A DNA stretch of 53,513 nucleotides from Planctomycetota bacterium (GTDB lineage: Bacteria; Planctomycetota; Phycisphaerae; SM23-33): NCBI GenBank assembly GCA_029553505.1, contig JAKPKY010000248.1:1-53513 (forward strand), in the 5' to 3' direction. Shown in pieces: positions 39,049 through 47,162 of the stretch. The notes beneath the pieces were generated by a model. It saw only the letters and a program-made list of their open reading frames with translations. It did not search any database and had not been told where the DNA came from. Made by a program: the position numbers and the translations under genes. Numbering within the stretch: the stretch's first letter is position 1; every line of letters starts with the position of its first letter.

Positions 39049-39495
39049 TCAGGTCCCGGCCACCTCGACCCATTCGTCGAACGCGGCCAGCTTGGCCGAG
39101 ACGTTGACGACGATCGCCTCTTCCAGCGCCTCGGACCGCGAGAACGACGTGATGGAGAAGCTGCCCTTGGGCCCCTGCGCCCCGGCGACGCCCCGGTCCT
39201 GGTCCAGGATGGCCAGCTCGAGAGTTCCGTTGGACAGGAAGGCGGCCTGGACGGCGTCGAAGCCCGCGTCGCCGGGCTTCCAGACCATCTGGAACTCGGC
39301 GGTGCACTGGCGGAGGGTCGCGGCGGTCGCACGCCAGCCGCTGTTGGCGCGGGTGGTGACGTCCGCCTCGCCCGCCTCGAGGGTGAGCGTGACGTCCTTG
39401 ACGTTGTCCAGTTCCGTCAGGTCGGCCAGGTCTGCCCCGGTGGCCCCGAAGTAGAGTTTCGCGTCTTTTCCAAGGATAAAAAGCTGTTCCGGCAT
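39049..39495 (-). CDS. major tail tube protein
   Basis: A 148-residue beta-rich protein with the typical tail-tube opening (KDAKLYFGATGADLADLTEL), DVTLTLEAGEADVTTRANSG and a central TAEFQMVWKPGD strand. Tail tube proteins stack as hexameric rings around the tape measure. Size and position (after the connector genes, before tail completion and spike genes) agree. A good fit to the TP901/lambda gpV-like class, exact family not established. A repeat of the GAGAGG type follows the stop. Confidence 0.83.
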   Translation of the reverse strand: MPEQLFILGKDAKLYFGATGADLADLTELDNVKDVTLTLEAGEADVTTRANSGWRATAATLRQCTAEFQMVWKPGDAGFDAVQAAFLSNGTLELAILDQDRGVAGAQGPKGSFSITSFSRSEALEEAIVVNVSAKLAAFDEWVEVAGT

Positions 39496-39516
39496 GATGA
39501 ATCTCCTCGTGTCGCG

Positions 39517-39801
39517 TCACGCGGACGCGATCAGTTTCCAGACGGTTCCCACCGCCGCGGCGACGGTCGACGCGGCGATCAGCCACAGCAGCCTCGCCCG
39601 CGTCGTCGCGGCCGTCTCCAGCCGGTCCAGACGGAGCAGGATGCCAGGCTTCTCGCCCAGGGCGTTGCCGCGGATCGCCTCGTCGATCCGGTCGAGCGCC
39701 GCCAGGACGCGGGCGAACTGCGCCCGGCACTCCACGCGGTCCAGCGGGCCGCAGCCGTTCGGCGGGCCGACGGGAATTCTGGTTGTGTGCGATGGGGTCA
39801 T
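39517..39801 (-). CDS. small membrane protein, holin- or XhlA-like
   Basis: A 94-residue protein: an N-terminal charged helical region (FARVLAALDRIDEAIRGN, RLDRLETAATTRARL) and a single C-terminal membrane helix (LLWLIAASTVAAAVGTVWKL). This coil-plus-helix layout occurs in XhlA-type lysis accessory proteins and in some phage tail membrane factors. It is encoded among connector and tail genes, with ATGA overlap to the upstream gene. Lysis function is only a guess, because no endolysin is visible in the window. Confidence 0.6.
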   Translation of the reverse strand: MTPSHTTRIPVGPPNGCGPLDRVECRAQFARVLAALDRIDEAIRGNALGEKPGILLRLDRLETAATTRARLLWLIAASTVAAAVGTVWKLIASA

Positions 39802-40193
39802 GGCGCCGTTCCGATCCGTTTCGTGTGGATTCGCAGGGTCAGGCCGTCCGGGTCGCACGGCTGCCAGCAGCCTGCCCCTCCGAGGTCCAGGACCTCGTGG
39901 ACGATCACCCGTCCGTCCGCCGCCTGGGCGTAGATGCGGTCGCCGGCCCGCGGCTCGATCGGCTCGTCGCCGAGCGCCAGGTCCGCCGCGGCGAGGATAA
40001 AATCCGTCGCCACGGCATGGACGACGGCGCCCGACTCGCTGGCCTGTTCGTAGACCGTCCGGCCCGGCGTGGCGTCCACCTCGACGGAACTCGCGCCCCG
40101 CTCGTAGACGACCGAACGGGCCAGGTGGTCCGCCCGCTTGCCGTCGAGCCACCTTCGGGCCCAGTCCAGGATGTCCCGGCCACCGCCGGCCAT
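39798..40193 (-). CDS. phage head-tail joining-region protein
   Basis: A 131-residue protein between the capsid cement gene and the tail genes. It begins with a helical segment (DILDWARRWLDGKRADHLAR), then beta-rich sequence (YERGASSVEVDATPGRTVYE, VHEVLDLGGAGCWQPCDPDG). This position is typical for head-closure or stopper proteins, and the layout is compatible, but no motif proves it. It overlaps the next gene by ATGA. Confidence 0.65.
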   Translation of the reverse strand: MAGGGRDILDWARRWLDGKRADHLARSVVYERGASSVEVDATPGRTVYEQASESGAVVHAVATDFILAAADLALGDEPIEPRAGDRIYAQAADGRVIVHEVLDLGGAGCWQPCDPDGLTLRIHTKRIGTAP

Positions 40194-40203
40194 GCGAACA
40201 CCT

Positions 40204-40262
40204 CAAACCGCAGGCTTCAGACCCAAGGCTTCAGCCTTCGGCCCGTGGCCTTTCGCCTGCTG
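40204..40262. repeat. GGCTTCAG-type low-complexity repeat
   Basis: AGGCTTCAGACCCAAGGCTT, then CAGCCTTCGGCCC words. Same family as the sequence encoding the N-terminus of the protease-capsid fusion at about 42795-42845. Confidence 0.65.
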
Positions 40263-40265
40263 CTT

Positions 40266-40601
40266 TCACTGGTCCATGCGGACGCGGACCGTCTCGTCGG
40301 CGTCGTCGCAGTCGGCGACGGACTTGCCGATCAGCTTGTTGTTGCCGCTGTCGGAGTCGGTCGTGGCGACCTCGGCCGCCTTGTCCCAGTAGTACACCGT
40401 CCCGGCGGTGCTGCCGCTGCCGGTGGAGGTGTCCTTGGGGAAGTCGAAGACGCCGGACACCGCCAGGCTGCCCAGCTCGTTGGCCGCGATGGCCCGCGGG
40501 GCCACGCCCACCAGCTCGCCCTGGACGACCACGTCGCCGGCGGCCACCGCCGAACCCGGCGTGTAGTCGATGGTGTTTCCTTCGTGTACGAACGTTGTCA
40601 T
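40266..40601 (-). CDS. DUF2190-like capsid decoration (cement) protein
   Basis: A 111-residue beta protein directly downstream of the capsid gene. It has the DUF2190-type opening (FVHEGNTIDYTPGSAVAAGD, then VVVQGELVGVAPRAIAA), the GTVYYWDKAAEVAT strand and LIGKSVADCDDADETVRVRM. Relatives decorate the outside of phage heads and stabilise them. Family assignment is good from pattern and position. Confidence 0.82.
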   Translation of the reverse strand: MTTFVHEGNTIDYTPGSAVAAGDVVVQGELVGVAPRAIAANELGSLAVSGVFDFPKDTSTGSGSTAGTVYYWDKAAEVATTDSDSGNNKLIGKSVADCDDADETVRVRMDQ

Positions 40602-40619
40602 GTCGTTCTCCTTGAGGCC

Positions 40620-40704
40620 GGGGCCGGAATCACCCTCTTCCCGCCCTCTCCCTCAAGGGAGAGGGGTTTTCCGGGTTCCCGGTTCCGTTGTTCCCGGTTC
40701 CGGC
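40620..40704. repeat. GAGAGG palindrome plus GTTCCCGGTTCC repeats
   Basis: CCCTCTCCCTCAAGGGAGAG at 40641-40660 followed by alternating TTCCGGGTTCCCGGTTCCG words. It fills the gap between the capsid gene stop and the cement gene start. Confidence 0.8.
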
Positions 40705-42852
40705 TTACACAGAACCCTTGCTCTTGACGCCGCCCTTGGGGTCCTGCTTGGCCACGCCGAAGTCGTGATAACCGCGCATCTGGACGCCCAGGACGTTGAA
40801 GTCCGCTTCCGCCGTCTCGATGGTCGGGCTTTCCTGGCCGTTCAGGAACGCCACCTCGATCACCGGCAGGTCCGCCGGGTCGGCCAGCAGGTACCACGCC
40901 AGGGCCGAGTAGCCCTTGTAGGCGCTGTTGGCCAGGTACCGGCTGACGACCGCGCGGAACTTGTTGGCGTGCGGGTTGGCCACGGGGTACTTGGTGCTGG
41001 CCGTGGTGTCGCGGATCTCCAGGCTCTTGAAAAGCATGGTGGCCATCGCGCCCAGGGACGTCGGAACCAGCAGGATCGCCGGCATCACGCCCAGCGGCTT
41101 GCCGTCGCCGTCGACCTGGTCCATGAAGGCCCGCTCGGCGGCCGACAGGCCGTCGATGCCCAGGACCGTGGCCGCGCCGGAGAGATAGTTGTTGTTGCCG
41201 GCGGCGAAGAAGGCGGCGTTGTCCAGGAACGCGGTCCAGAACACGTCGTTGATCTTCAGGCCGCTGCCGCGCCCCAGCTTGCGGGGGACGGTCGTGATGG
41301 CGCCGAGGTCGTCGTTGATGACGTCCCGCCGGTCGATGGAGAGCATCAGGCCGTAGGTGTCGGCCTTGTTGGTGTAAGTCTCCTCTCCCAGCGTCCCGTG
41401 CTTCAGCTCGCCACCGGGGGCGACCAGCTCGTACTGGTCCTTGCCGATCAGCCGGTAGCTGGTGACCGTCTTGAAGTCCGAGACGTTGCGGATCGCGGCG
41501 ATCTCGCGCCAGGCCCGCTCGACGCTGAAGAAGCCGTCCAGCAGGAACTTGTTGGCGACGTTGGACAGGATGCCGCCGATGTCGATGGTGCTAAAGCCAG
41601 CCTGAACGACGTCGTGGCCGAACGCGCTGCGCAGGATCGCGCGGGTGTCGCGGAAGCTCCGGCCGGTGTAGCCGTTGGCCCACGCGGCCTCCAGCAGCAG
41701 CTCCTGCAGGCCCAGGCCGTGCGGGAACCGCTTGGACGCCGCCTCGAGCGTCTTGGCGTCGTAGAGCTGCTCGACCTTCTTCTCGCCGGTCAGCTTTCCG
41801 GTGAGCATGGCCGCGGCCTCGAGCACCGCGCCGTCGGCGGCCTGTTCCGGCACGTGGGCGGCCGGGGCCTTGGGCCGGTCGGCGCGCAGCACCTCGAGCT
41901 CCGCGCGCGTCGCGTCCCAGCCCTCGGCGATCGCCCTGGCCTCGATGTCCGGGTGGCCCGTGCAGGCCTTGCGGACGTCGGCGATCCGCTTGCTTTCGGC
42001 GGCGGCCTCGGCGCGGATCTGCTCCGCGGCGGTCCGCGGGGCGGGATCGGAGGGTTCTTTGCCTTCGTCGTCGTCGGCGTCGGACGCCTTGACCTTGGCC
42101 TTTTTCCCGTCCTTTGCGTTCTTCTTTTTCCAGTCTTCGCCGGCCGCGGCGACTTCGGCGTCGTAGGCCGCCTGGAGGCTGGCCAGCTGCGTCTCGTCGA
42201 GGTTCGCCCGGACGAAGCCCTTTGCAATGAGCCACTGTTCGAATGTCATGTTGGTTTCTCCCGCGGAGGCGGCGACCCGCGCGCGCGAGCGGCGGTCGGC
42301 CCCCAAGTCCACGAAACTGATCTCCCCGAGCGTCGATTTGCGGATGACGTTGACGGGGCCCTTGACCTTGCGGCCGTTGACCACCACGGTCTGGCCGTCT
42401 GTGACGTACTCGTACTCTTCCACGCTGGCGCCGACGGACGCCTGCCACGGGAAGCCGTTCAGCGCCGAGGCCACGATCTCGCGGGCCACCTCCGTGTCGC
42501 GGCTGATCACGCCCGCGGCGGTCAGGCGCGCGCCCTCGATGGAGACGCTCTCGCTGTGGCCGACGCCGGCGGCGGCGTCGTGTCCGGCGCGGATGGGGAC
42601 CGACTGCGACGGGATGGTCAGGCCGGCCAGGTCGATCACGACCGGATGGAACCAGCCGGCCACGCGCATGGGCCCGCCCGTATAGGCGACCATCTGGAAG
42701 CGGGGAAGTTTCTTCGCGTTGCCCTCGCCCGCGGCCGCCTCGATGCGGACCGCGCCGTCGCTGACGAAACTCACGGGGCTCGCCGGGGCCTTGGCGGCGG
42801 CCTGAAGCCTGTGGCCTGAAGCCTGTCGCCTGTGGTTCTTACGCGATCGCAT
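40705..42852 (-). CDS. prohead protease fused to Mu gpT-like major capsid protein
   Basis: A 715-residue fusion. Residues ~45-215 are a prohead protease: catalytic-type H91 in RAGHD and S139 in QASVGA, then SEISFVDLGADRRS-like closing sequence. Residues ~215-390 are a charged helical linker (WKKKNAKDGKKAKVKASDAD), which probably serves as internal scaffold. Residues ~395-715 resemble Mu gpT-like capsid proteins (LSNVANKFLLDGFFSVERAW, ETYTNKADTYGLMLSIDRRD). The enzyme would cut itself off the capsid after assembly. The start at 42852 overlaps the portal stop; the first ~20 residues are repeat-derived (RRQASGHRLQAAAKA). Confidence 0.9.
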   Translation of the reverse strand: MRSRKNHRRQASGHRLQAAAKAPASPVSFVSDGAVRIEAAAGEGNAKKLPRFQMVAYTGGPMRVAGWFHPVVIDLAGLTIPSQSVPIRAGHDAAAGVGHSESVSIEGARLTAAGVISRDTEVAREIVASALNGFPWQASVGASVEEYEYVTDGQTVVVNGRKVKGPVNVIRKSTLGEISFVDLGADRRSRARVAASAGETNMTFEQWLIAKGFVRANLDETQLASLQAAYDAEVAAAGEDWKKKNAKDGKKAKVKASDADDDEGKEPSDPAPRTAAEQIRAEAAAESKRIADVRKACTGHPDIEARAIAEGWDATRAELEVLRADRPKAPAAHVPEQAADGAVLEAAAMLTGKLTGEKKVEQLYDAKTLEAASKRFPHGLGLQELLLEAAWANGYTGRSFRDTRAILRSAFGHDVVQAGFSTIDIGGILSNVANKFLLDGFFSVERAWREIAAIRNVSDFKTVTSYRLIGKDQYELVAPGGELKHGTLGEETYTNKADTYGLMLSIDRRDVINDDLGAITTVPRKLGRGSGLKINDVFWTAFLDNAAFFAAGNNNYLSGAATVLGIDGLSAAERAFMDQVDGDGKPLGVMPAILLVPTSLGAMATMLFKSLEIRDTTASTKYPVANPHANKFRAVVSRYLANSAYKGYSALAWYLLADPADLPVIEVAFLNGQESPTIETAEADFNVLGVQMRGYHDFGVAKQDPKGGVKSKGSV

Positions 42853-44359
42853 CTTCGATCTCCTCGACTCGGCTGCGCAGGTCTTCGATCGCGGCGGCCT
42901 CCGCGTCTCCATCTCCGCCGTCGTCGGGCGCGGATTCGTTCGGCAGCGGCAGTCCCAGTTCCTTCTGGAGCGAGATTTCCTTCGCCCGCTGGCGCAGCTC
43001 GGTTTCCCAGTCCTTGCCCTGGCGGGCATACTCGGTCGCCAGCGTGGTGGCGTGGTTGGCCAGCCGCGTGGCCTGGGCGGAGGCCTCCTTGACGGGGTCC
43101 ACGTGCTCGTGGCCGTCCCAGAACCACTGGTGCGCCTGGACCGGCGAAGCGCCCGTCCGGCTGATCCCGAAGACCGCCACGGCCTCCAGCAGCCAGGCTT
43201 CGAGGATGCGGTCCAGCACGACCGCCTCGCAGTGGGCCTGCTCCACGCGGATCGACTTGTAGTAGGTCTGGTGGTCCAGCCGCCCCGAGGCGTAGTTGTA
43301 GCCGGAGCTGTTGCAGGCGGCGATGTTGTACGGCATGTTCAGGCAGCGGGCGATCTCGTTGAGGATCTCATGCTTGAACATGTCATACGTCGTGGCCGGC
43401 TGCTCGGCCTTGATCTGCTCGGGCTTCCAGCCTTCCGGGGCGAAGACCGCCGTGTTCTGTTCGGTCTCGATCTCCTGGACGGCGCCTTTTTCGACTTCGG
43501 CCGCCTCGCCGCCGGGCGGGACGGTCGTCGCCATCACGATGGCCCAGTTGGCGGCGCTCTCGGCAGCCAGGATCACCGCCTGCGTGTAGCGACGGAGCTG
43601 GGCGAACAGCGGCAGCGCCGGCAGGATGTCCGGCAGGCCGCGCCGCTGGCCGGGGCGGTCGGCGCGGAACCAGTGGATCATGCTCGACGCGGGGACCGGA
43701 ACGATCTCCGTCGAGCCGGTCCCGCCGCCGGGGTGGGCCTTGAGCACCTGGTAGGTCTTCGGGTTGCCGAAGGCGTCGAACTCGATGCCGTCGACCGCCT
43801 CGGCCGATCCGACCTTGGCGGCCGCGCCGGGCGAGGTCACCTGGTCGGCCTCGATCAGCCGCAGGTCCAGCTTGACGGGGTGGGCGAGGTTCTCGTTGGT
43901 GAACAGGACCGCGAACGCCTCGCCGTCCTGCGCCCGGGCCATCCGCAGCGTCCGGAGCTTGGCGGGCAGGTCGACGGCCTTGGCCCAGGCGGCGAACTCC
44001 CGCTCGATCGCCTGGTTGATCTCGGGGTTCTCCAGGAGCATCTGCAATCGCGGGCCCGTGCCGATGCAGTCGTTGGCGAGCGTCAGGACGATTCCGCGGG
44101 CATAGGAGTTGTTGGCCACCTCGTAGCGGGCGCGGTTGCGGAGGATGCGGCGGATGTCGGCGCGGGCGGCGGCGTCGGGCGAGAGGCTGTCGGCGTTGGC
44201 CCAGTGGCGGCGGTTGTCGGGCGTGGTCTGCGCCGAGTCGAACTTGGCTCGGACCTTTTTTACAGCCGAGTCGCTCTTGCTCCGTACAAGGGACCGGTAC
44301 CTTGCCGGCGCCGCCGAGTCGCTCTTGTTCCGCTTGAAGGGCCAGAAGTTCATTTTCAT
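42839..44359 (-). CDS. phage portal protein (lambda gpB-like)
   Basis: A 506-residue portal protein, the dodecameric ring through which DNA enters and leaves the head. Signatures are ARYEVANNSYARGIVLTLAN (90-110), MARAQDGEAFAVLF, DLRLIEADQV, MIHWFRADRPGQRRGLPDI and NMPYNIAACNSSGYNYASGR. The C-terminal ~60 residues are a helical acidic tail. The N-terminus has a duplicated KSDSA motif. A hairpin repeat at 44366-44387 lies in the ribosome-binding region, so the true start could be either of two ATGs (44359 or 44353). Confidence 0.93.
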   Translation of the reverse strand: MKMNFWPFKRNKSDSAAPARYRSLVRSKSDSAVKKVRAKFDSAQTTPDNRRHWANADSLSPDAAARADIRRILRNRARYEVANNSYARGIVLTLANDCIGTGPRLQMLLENPEINQAIEREFAAWAKAVDLPAKLRTLRMARAQDGEAFAVLFTNENLAHPVKLDLRLIEADQVTSPGAAAKVGSAEAVDGIEFDAFGNPKTYQVLKAHPGGGTGSTEIVPVPASSMIHWFRADRPGQRRGLPDILPALPLFAQLRRYTQAVILAAESAANWAIVMATTVPPGGEAAEVEKGAVQEIETEQNTAVFAPEGWKPEQIKAEQPATTYDMFKHEILNEIARCLNMPYNIAACNSSGYNYASGRLDHQTYYKSIRVEQAHCEAVVLDRILEAWLLEAVAVFGISRTGASPVQAHQWFWDGHEHVDPVKEASAQATRLANHATTLATEYARQGKDWETELRQRAKEISLQKELGLPLPNESAPDDGGDGDAEAAAIEDLRSRVEEIEDAIA

Positions 44360-44390
44360 GTCCGACAGGCGTCCCGCCTGTCCTACAAAA
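44360..44390. repeat. GACAGGCGTCCCGCCTGTC hairpin repeat at the portal start
   Basis: A palindromic element (GACAGGC with GCCTGTC around a 5-nt centre) immediately before the portal ATG. It may form a hairpin over the ribosome-binding site and so lower portal translation. Confidence 0.65.
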
Positions 44391-44591
44391 TCACACCGTT
44401 CCCGGAGGCACGATCTTCATCCGCGCGAACGCCTTGCGCGGGTCGGCATGCGCCGCCCGCTTGCCGGACAGGTACTTGTCCGCCCGGATGAGCTGGTCCA
44501 GCGAGTGCTGCTGGACGGTCGTGCCGTCCCCGCTGGCGCTGGCCGGCTCGGAGGCCGCCTGCTCGAGGATGTCCTCGATCTCGTCCGTCAT
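44391..44591 (-). CDS. gpW-like head-tail connector
   Basis: A 66-residue protein, upstream of the portal as in lambda. It has an N-terminal acidic helix (MTDEIEDILEQAASEPAS), the central DGTTVQQHSLDQLIRADKYL segment and a basic C-terminus, which fits the small gpW/head-completion type. Start at 44591 was chosen because it opens the helix; upstream in-frame codons are in a non-coding gap. Confidence 0.72.
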   Translation of the reverse strand: MTDEIEDILEQAASEPASASGDGTTVQQHSLDQLIRADKYLSGKRAAHADPRKAFARMKIVPPGTV

Positions 44592-44828
44592 CGCATGACC
44601 TTTTCTCCAGTGCCGCGGCGCGTAAAATTGGCCGCGCGGGTGCACGGCCCCGTGCGGCCATGTTCGAGGCGGTTCTTTCCGTCCGTTTTTGGGGCGGAAA
44701 GCCTCCGGCGGTTCGGCCGGGTTGCCTCTCGTCAGCCATCGCTATCGGGCGACGGCAGGCGCAACACTACCAAAAAATCGCCCAGGTTCTACCCGTAGAC
44801 GTGGATGCGCCGATTTTTCCGAGAATTT
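44592..44828. other. 237-bp non-coding gap in the late operon
   Basis: Two small palindromes are seen: GCACGG-CC-CCGTGC at 44642-44655 and a CTTTCCG/CGGAAAG pair at 44680-44706. T-runs such as TTTTTTGG occur near the glycosyltransferase end. It may hold an internal promoter or terminator for the late operon, but none is clear. No gene is supported. Confidence 0.4.
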
Positions 44829-45806
44829 TCACAGGAGGGTGCGGGCGATTTCGATCGCCCGGGCGTAGCGGTCCCGGAAGTCCGCCAGGCCGTACCGTTC
44901 GGCCACTCGCGCGGAGGCCGTTTCGCCCAGCCGGCGGCGCAGGGGGTCGTCGTCCAGCAGCCGCTCGATCGCGCCGACCGCGCCGGGGACGTCGGAGGCC
45001 AGCAGGGCATTGACGCCGTCTTCGACCTGGTCCAGCAGGCCGCCCCGCGCGTCGATCACCGCCGGCAGTCCGACCGCCAGCATCTCCTGGACGGCGATGC
45101 CGAACCCCTCGGCGCAGCCCGCCAGGTAAATCCCGAGGTCCAGCGATTCCAGAAACTCCCACTTGCCCGGCCCGACGCGCGGTTCCAGCAGCGTGCAGGG
45201 GAAGCCGCAATTTTGAAACCGCTCCGCCAGCGGCGCCATGCCGTAGCCGAGAAAATGCACCAGCCGTCGCTCGTGAATCCGTTTCAAGACGGCCAGCAGG
45301 CGCGGGGAGAATTTCTCCATGCGCCCGGAGGCGATGCAGCCGATCCGCACCGGCGAACCGATCCAGTAGTCCGTCTTGCGGACGGGCGGCAACCGCATGC
45401 CGGGATGCAGGCTGGGCAGTTCGGAGAGGCCCTGCCTGATCCGCAGCCACTCCGTGCCGGCGGCGTTGACGGAACAGTTCAGGGCGTGCGGATGGAACTG
45501 GCCCCTGGAAGCCGGGAAGCCGTGGTAGACGCTCAGCACGGGCCGGCGGAGTTTGTCCCTGCCCGGCGCGGACGCCGGCTGGTTGTGGTGGACGACGACA
45601 TCGACGTCGTCCGCCACGCGCCAGTCGCTCCAGCGGAACGGCGTCGGCAGGATGCCGTACGGCGCCAGCAGGCCGAGGGCCTCCGGCTCGATGGTCCCGC
45701 GAACCGCGATGCGGTGCGTCCAGCCGGGCGTGGCGGCGATCAGCCGGACGAGGTCGTGTTCCAGGCCGCCGACCCACCAGAGGTTCAGGTAATGCTGGAT
45801 GATCAT
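44829..45806 (-). CDS. phage-encoded glycosyltransferase family 4
   Basis: A 325-residue GT-B glycosyltransferase. It begins MIIQHYLNLWWVGGLEHDLV, has VDVVVHHNQPA, the domain-two opening RIGCIASGRMEKF, the LGIYLAGCAEGFGIAVQEML donor-binding segment (E before GFGI) and a C-terminal helix. It is the last of three glycosyltransferases embedded between terminase and portal genes. Substrate is unknown; candidates are virion proteins, host surface glycans or modified DNA. Confidence 0.85.
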   Translation of the reverse strand: MIIQHYLNLWWVGGLEHDLVRLIAATPGWTHRIAVRGTIEPEALGLLAPYGILPTPFRWSDWRVADDVDVVVHHNQPASAPGRDKLRRPVLSVYHGFPASRGQFHPHALNCSVNAAGTEWLRIRQGLSELPSLHPGMRLPPVRKTDYWIGSPVRIGCIASGRMEKFSPRLLAVLKRIHERRLVHFLGYGMAPLAERFQNCGFPCTLLEPRVGPGKWEFLESLDLGIYLAGCAEGFGIAVQEMLAVGLPAVIDARGGLLDQVEDGVNALLASDVPGAVGAIERLLDDDPLRRRLGETASARVAERYGLADFRDRYARAIEIARTLL

Positions 45807-45837
45807 GGTTCGGTCTCCGGTTTCCGGTCCTCGGTTT

Positions 45838-47079
45838 TCATTTCTTCCGCCCGGTCAGGGTGTACGCCGAAACCTCCCCGACATGCCGGCACCAGGACGG
45901 CTCGCAGTGCGCCACCCAGCGGCCCGCGTCGCGCAGGCGGCGGGCCATGCGATGCTCGAACTCCGGCGGCTTCGCCGGAAGGCAGGCGCGGACCGCGTCC
46001 GTCCAGTGCAGGTTGGGGTTGAGCGTGAAGCCGGGCCAGTGGCTGTCGCTTCCGTCCGCGTTGCGCCGGCCGGTGTACAGGTGGAACCGGTACGGCACGG
46101 CGCTGCCGGTGCGGCGCGGCTGGCAGGCCTGGAACGGCAGCCCGACCTGCGCGAGCCGCGGATCGTGCAGCAGGATGGAGAAACACTCGTGGATCAGGTT
46201 TCCCTGTCGGTGGAATTCCCAGTCGTCCTCCAGCCAGAGCGTCAGCGGGGTGGCGATCCGCTCGTAGGCCAGGTTGACCGATTCGTGGTGGCCGTGGCGC
46301 TTGTTGTAGAGGATTTCGCAGTGCGGCCAGCGGCGGGACATTTCCCGCCGATCAGGGAGGCTGCTGCCGTCGTCGACGATCAGCCAGCGGCTGACCTGGT
46401 CCAGGTCCACGCAGTTCCGCCGCAGGGAATCCATCATCCTGCCCATCAGGCCGAGGCGGCGGCAGGCGGTGACGACGGCCGTGATCTCCGGGAGCTTGCG
46501 GACGTGCTTGCGACCCGGCGGGCTGGACAGGCCGAAGAGGATCTTCGGCGCGCCGACGGGATTCCCGCGGCCCGGCAGCCAGCACCAGTTCGGCGGCAGT
46601 TCCTTGAGCCGAAGAAAGTCCCTGTCGGCCTGCCAGAGGCGGCAGAGCACGTCGTGGTCCGGGGAGCAGTTGTCGGCCGACTCGACCGCCGCGGCCCAGC
46701 CCTCCAGGAACCGCACCGCCGCCGGCGTGCAGTTGAACCACAGCACGGTCGCCAGCACGGGAAGGTCTTTCCGGGGCAGCTGCTGGCGCACGGCCGCCAC
46801 GTCGGTGTTTCCCATCAGGACGTCCAGTTCGTCCAGCGGGCCGACGACGCTGCTGTCCGCGTCCACCCACAGGACGGGCCGCCGAAGATCCCGCAGGGCC
46901 TGGAGGATGATGCGCGGCTTCAGCAGGCAGGTGTCCTGCCAGCAGCCCGCATGCTCGGCCTGGAAGACCCAGCAGGGAATCCCGTGGACGGCGCAGTCCT
47001 TCGCCAACCGTGCCGCGCGCTCGGCGTACCAATCCTGCCCGGGCGGGTCGGCGTGAAACGTGACGACGTTCGTGATCAT
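45838..47079 (-). CDS. two-domain glycosyltransferase (GT77-like plus GT2-like)
   Basis: A 413-residue protein with two apparent GT-A domains. The N-terminal domain has LLKPRIILQALRD then LWVDADSSVVGP (DxD at 73-75), as in nucleotide-diphospho-sugar transferases (GT77/DUF616-like). The C-terminal domain has ITAVVTACRR, WLIVDDGSS (235-240) and LWLEDDWEF (283-288), as in GT2. The linked domains may add two sugars in succession. It lies 31 bp from the GT4 gene. A possible Shine-Dalgarno (TCAGGA) is 11 nt from the start. Confidence 0.83.
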   Translation of the reverse strand: MITNVVTFHADPPGQDWYAERAARLAKDCAVHGIPCWVFQAEHAGCWQDTCLLKPRIILQALRDLRRPVLWVDADSSVVGPLDELDVLMGNTDVAAVRQQLPRKDLPVLATVLWFNCTPAAVRFLEGWAAAVESADNCSPDHDVLCRLWQADRDFLRLKELPPNWCWLPGRGNPVGAPKILFGLSSPPGRKHVRKLPEITAVVTACRRLGLMGRMMDSLRRNCVDLDQVSRWLIVDDGSSLPDRREMSRRWPHCEILYNKRHGHHESVNLAYERIATPLTLWLEDDWEFHRQGNLIHECFSILLHDPRLAQVGLPFQACQPRRTGSAVPYRFHLYTGRRNADGSDSHWPGFTLNPNLHWTDAVRACLPAKPPEFEHRMARRLRDAGRWVAHCEPSWCRHVGEVSAYTLTGRKK

Positions 47080-47103
47080 GGTCGTTCATATCCTGACAGA
47101 TTT

Positions 47104-47162
47104 TTATCAACACCCTCTCCCCGCCCTCTCCCTCAAGGGAGAGGGGTTGGGGTGAGGGTCCG
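47104..47162. repeat. GAGAGG palindromic repeat overlapping a glycosyltransferase C-terminus
   Basis: CCCTCTCCCTCAAGGGAGAG, then GGGTTGGGGTGAGGGT. It encodes the last ~17 residues (DPHPNPSPLRERAGRGC) of the upstream GT2 gene. Confidence 0.85.
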
